Assembly: GCF_003344765.1 (NCBI RefSeq)
Contig: NZ_QPMH01000001.1
Location: 186,001 to 250,000 of the forward strand
DNA length: 64,000 nucleotides
Origin: Ferruginivarius sediminum
GTDB lineage: Bacteria > Pseudomonadota > Alphaproteobacteria > Kiloniellales > Rhodovibrionaceae
Direction of reading: 5' to 3'
The position numbers and the translations under genes are program-made. This document shows positions 63,588 to 64,000 of the stretch, piece after piece. The first letter of the stretch is position 1. The number at the start of each line of letters is the position of its first letter. The notes under the pieces were generated by a model. That model had not been told where the DNA came from. It saw only the letters and a list, made by a program, of their open reading frames with translations, and did not search any database.

Positions 63588-64000
63588 ATGTATGCTTCCG
63601 CGCCTTCGACCGAACTTGACTGGCGGTCCATCTATCCGCCCGAGGTGTCCTGGTCCCGGCCGCTGGACGCCAAGCCGGTGTACGCCTTCCTGGACGAGGC
63701 GGTGCAGCGCTGGCCGGAGCGTCCGTCCATGGATTTCCTGGGCCGGCGCTACAGCTATGCCGAACTGGGCGATCTCGTCGACCGCGCGGCGCAGGGCCTG
63801 CGCGAGCTGGGGGTGAAGGAAGGTACGCGCGTCGGCCTTTGCCTGCCCAACTGCCCGTACCACGTCGTCATGTACTTCGCCGTGCTGAAGGCGGGCGGGA
63901 TCGTGGTCAACTTCAACCCGCTCTACACCGCGCGGGAGATCGCCTCGCAAAGCCGCGACTCCCAGACCGGGATCATGGTGACTCTGGATCTAGACGCGAT
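63588..64000 (+). CDS. fadD: Long-chain fatty acid-CoA ligase, N-terminal part (runs off window)
   Basis: The first 137 residues of an AMP-forming acyl-CoA synthetase. LDWRSIYPPEVSWSRPL is the FadD-type N-terminus. YAFLDEAVQRWPERPSMDFLGRRYSYAELGDLVDRAAQGL and GTRVGLCLPNCPYHVVMYFAVLKAGGIVVNFNPLYTAREI are the early ANL blocks. The ATP-binding P-loop and later motifs lie beyond the edge. It activates long-chain fatty acids for beta-oxidation, matching the acyl-CoA dehydrogenase across the divergent gap. Confidence 0.92.
   Translation, partial: MYASAPSTELDWRSIYPPEVSWSRPLDAKPVYAFLDEAVQRWPERPSMDFLGRRYSYAELGDLVDRAAQGLRELGVKEGTRVGLCLPNCPYHVVMYFAVLKAGGIVVNFNPLYTAREIASQSRDSQTGIMVTLDLDA

Overview
This is a GC-rich chromosomal window from an alphaproteobacterium, most likely Rhodospirillales-like. 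The evidence is the gene content: a MucR/Ros-type regulator, an LdtR-like MarR protein, the ribD-ribE-ribBX-ribH-nusB-thiL cluster, the yceD-rpmF-plsX-fabH-ihfA-merR cluster, a ubiquinol-cytochrome c chaperone and a K+-independent proton pyrophosphatase. No rRNA genes, CRISPR arrays or phage blocks were seen. One tRNA gene (proline, anticodon GGG) is present.

Layout. Positions 1-10 kb hold housekeeping and stress genes: nadK (cut by the window edge), a short-chain dehydrogenase, an amidase, a bacteriohemerythrin, moaA, an exported metallo-beta-lactamase-fold protein, a small protein with a HEPN-like motif, acylphosphatase, msrA, and the valine-degradation pair 3-hydroxyisobutyryl-CoA hydrolase and 3-hydroxyisobutyrate dehydrogenase. 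A 106-bp palindromic element resembling RIME1 lies between the first two convergent genes and supplies both of their stop codons. Positions 10-22 kb hold an LdtR-like regulator, an enolase-superfamily/lrgA/lrgB operon divergent from an iron-type alcohol dehydrogenase, a nuclease-fold protein, glutaryl-CoA dehydrogenase, a branched-chain amino acid ABC transporter (livGFHM with livK convergent) and a MucR regulator. Positions 22-39 kb are core genome: rpiB, glyA, nrdR, riboflavin synthesis, nusB, thiL, an MFS carrier, hppA, bamE, the cytochrome bc1 chaperone, and the ribosomal-protein/fatty-acid cluster ending at tRNA-Pro.

Positions 39.07-43.7 kb form an accessory segment just downstream of the tRNA. 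It holds an intact IS481-family element with doubled end repeats, an orphan ethylbenzene-dehydrogenase-like heme protein, a frameshifted tyrosine recombinase remnant and a decayed IS3-family transposase with a 13-G tract.

Positions 43.7-61.5 kb hold the most striking feature: six tightly packed, mostly overlapping genes for alpha-glucan and trehalose metabolism. They are GlgE with an extra N-terminal GH13 domain that has lost its catalytic residues, a TreS-maltokinase fusion, GlgB, GlgX, TreZ, and a 1660-residue MalQ-TreY fusion. Together they could turn trehalose into branched glucan (TreS/maltokinase to GlgE to GlgB) and turn glucan back into trehalose (GlgX, MalQ, TreY, TreZ). The window ends with an AidB-like acyl-CoA dehydrogenase and the start of a long-chain acyl-CoA synthetase, with a perfect 14-bp palindrome between these two divergent genes.

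All calls come from reading motifs and context by eye. No database search was run, and start codons are choices based on conserved N-termini and visible ribosome binding sites.
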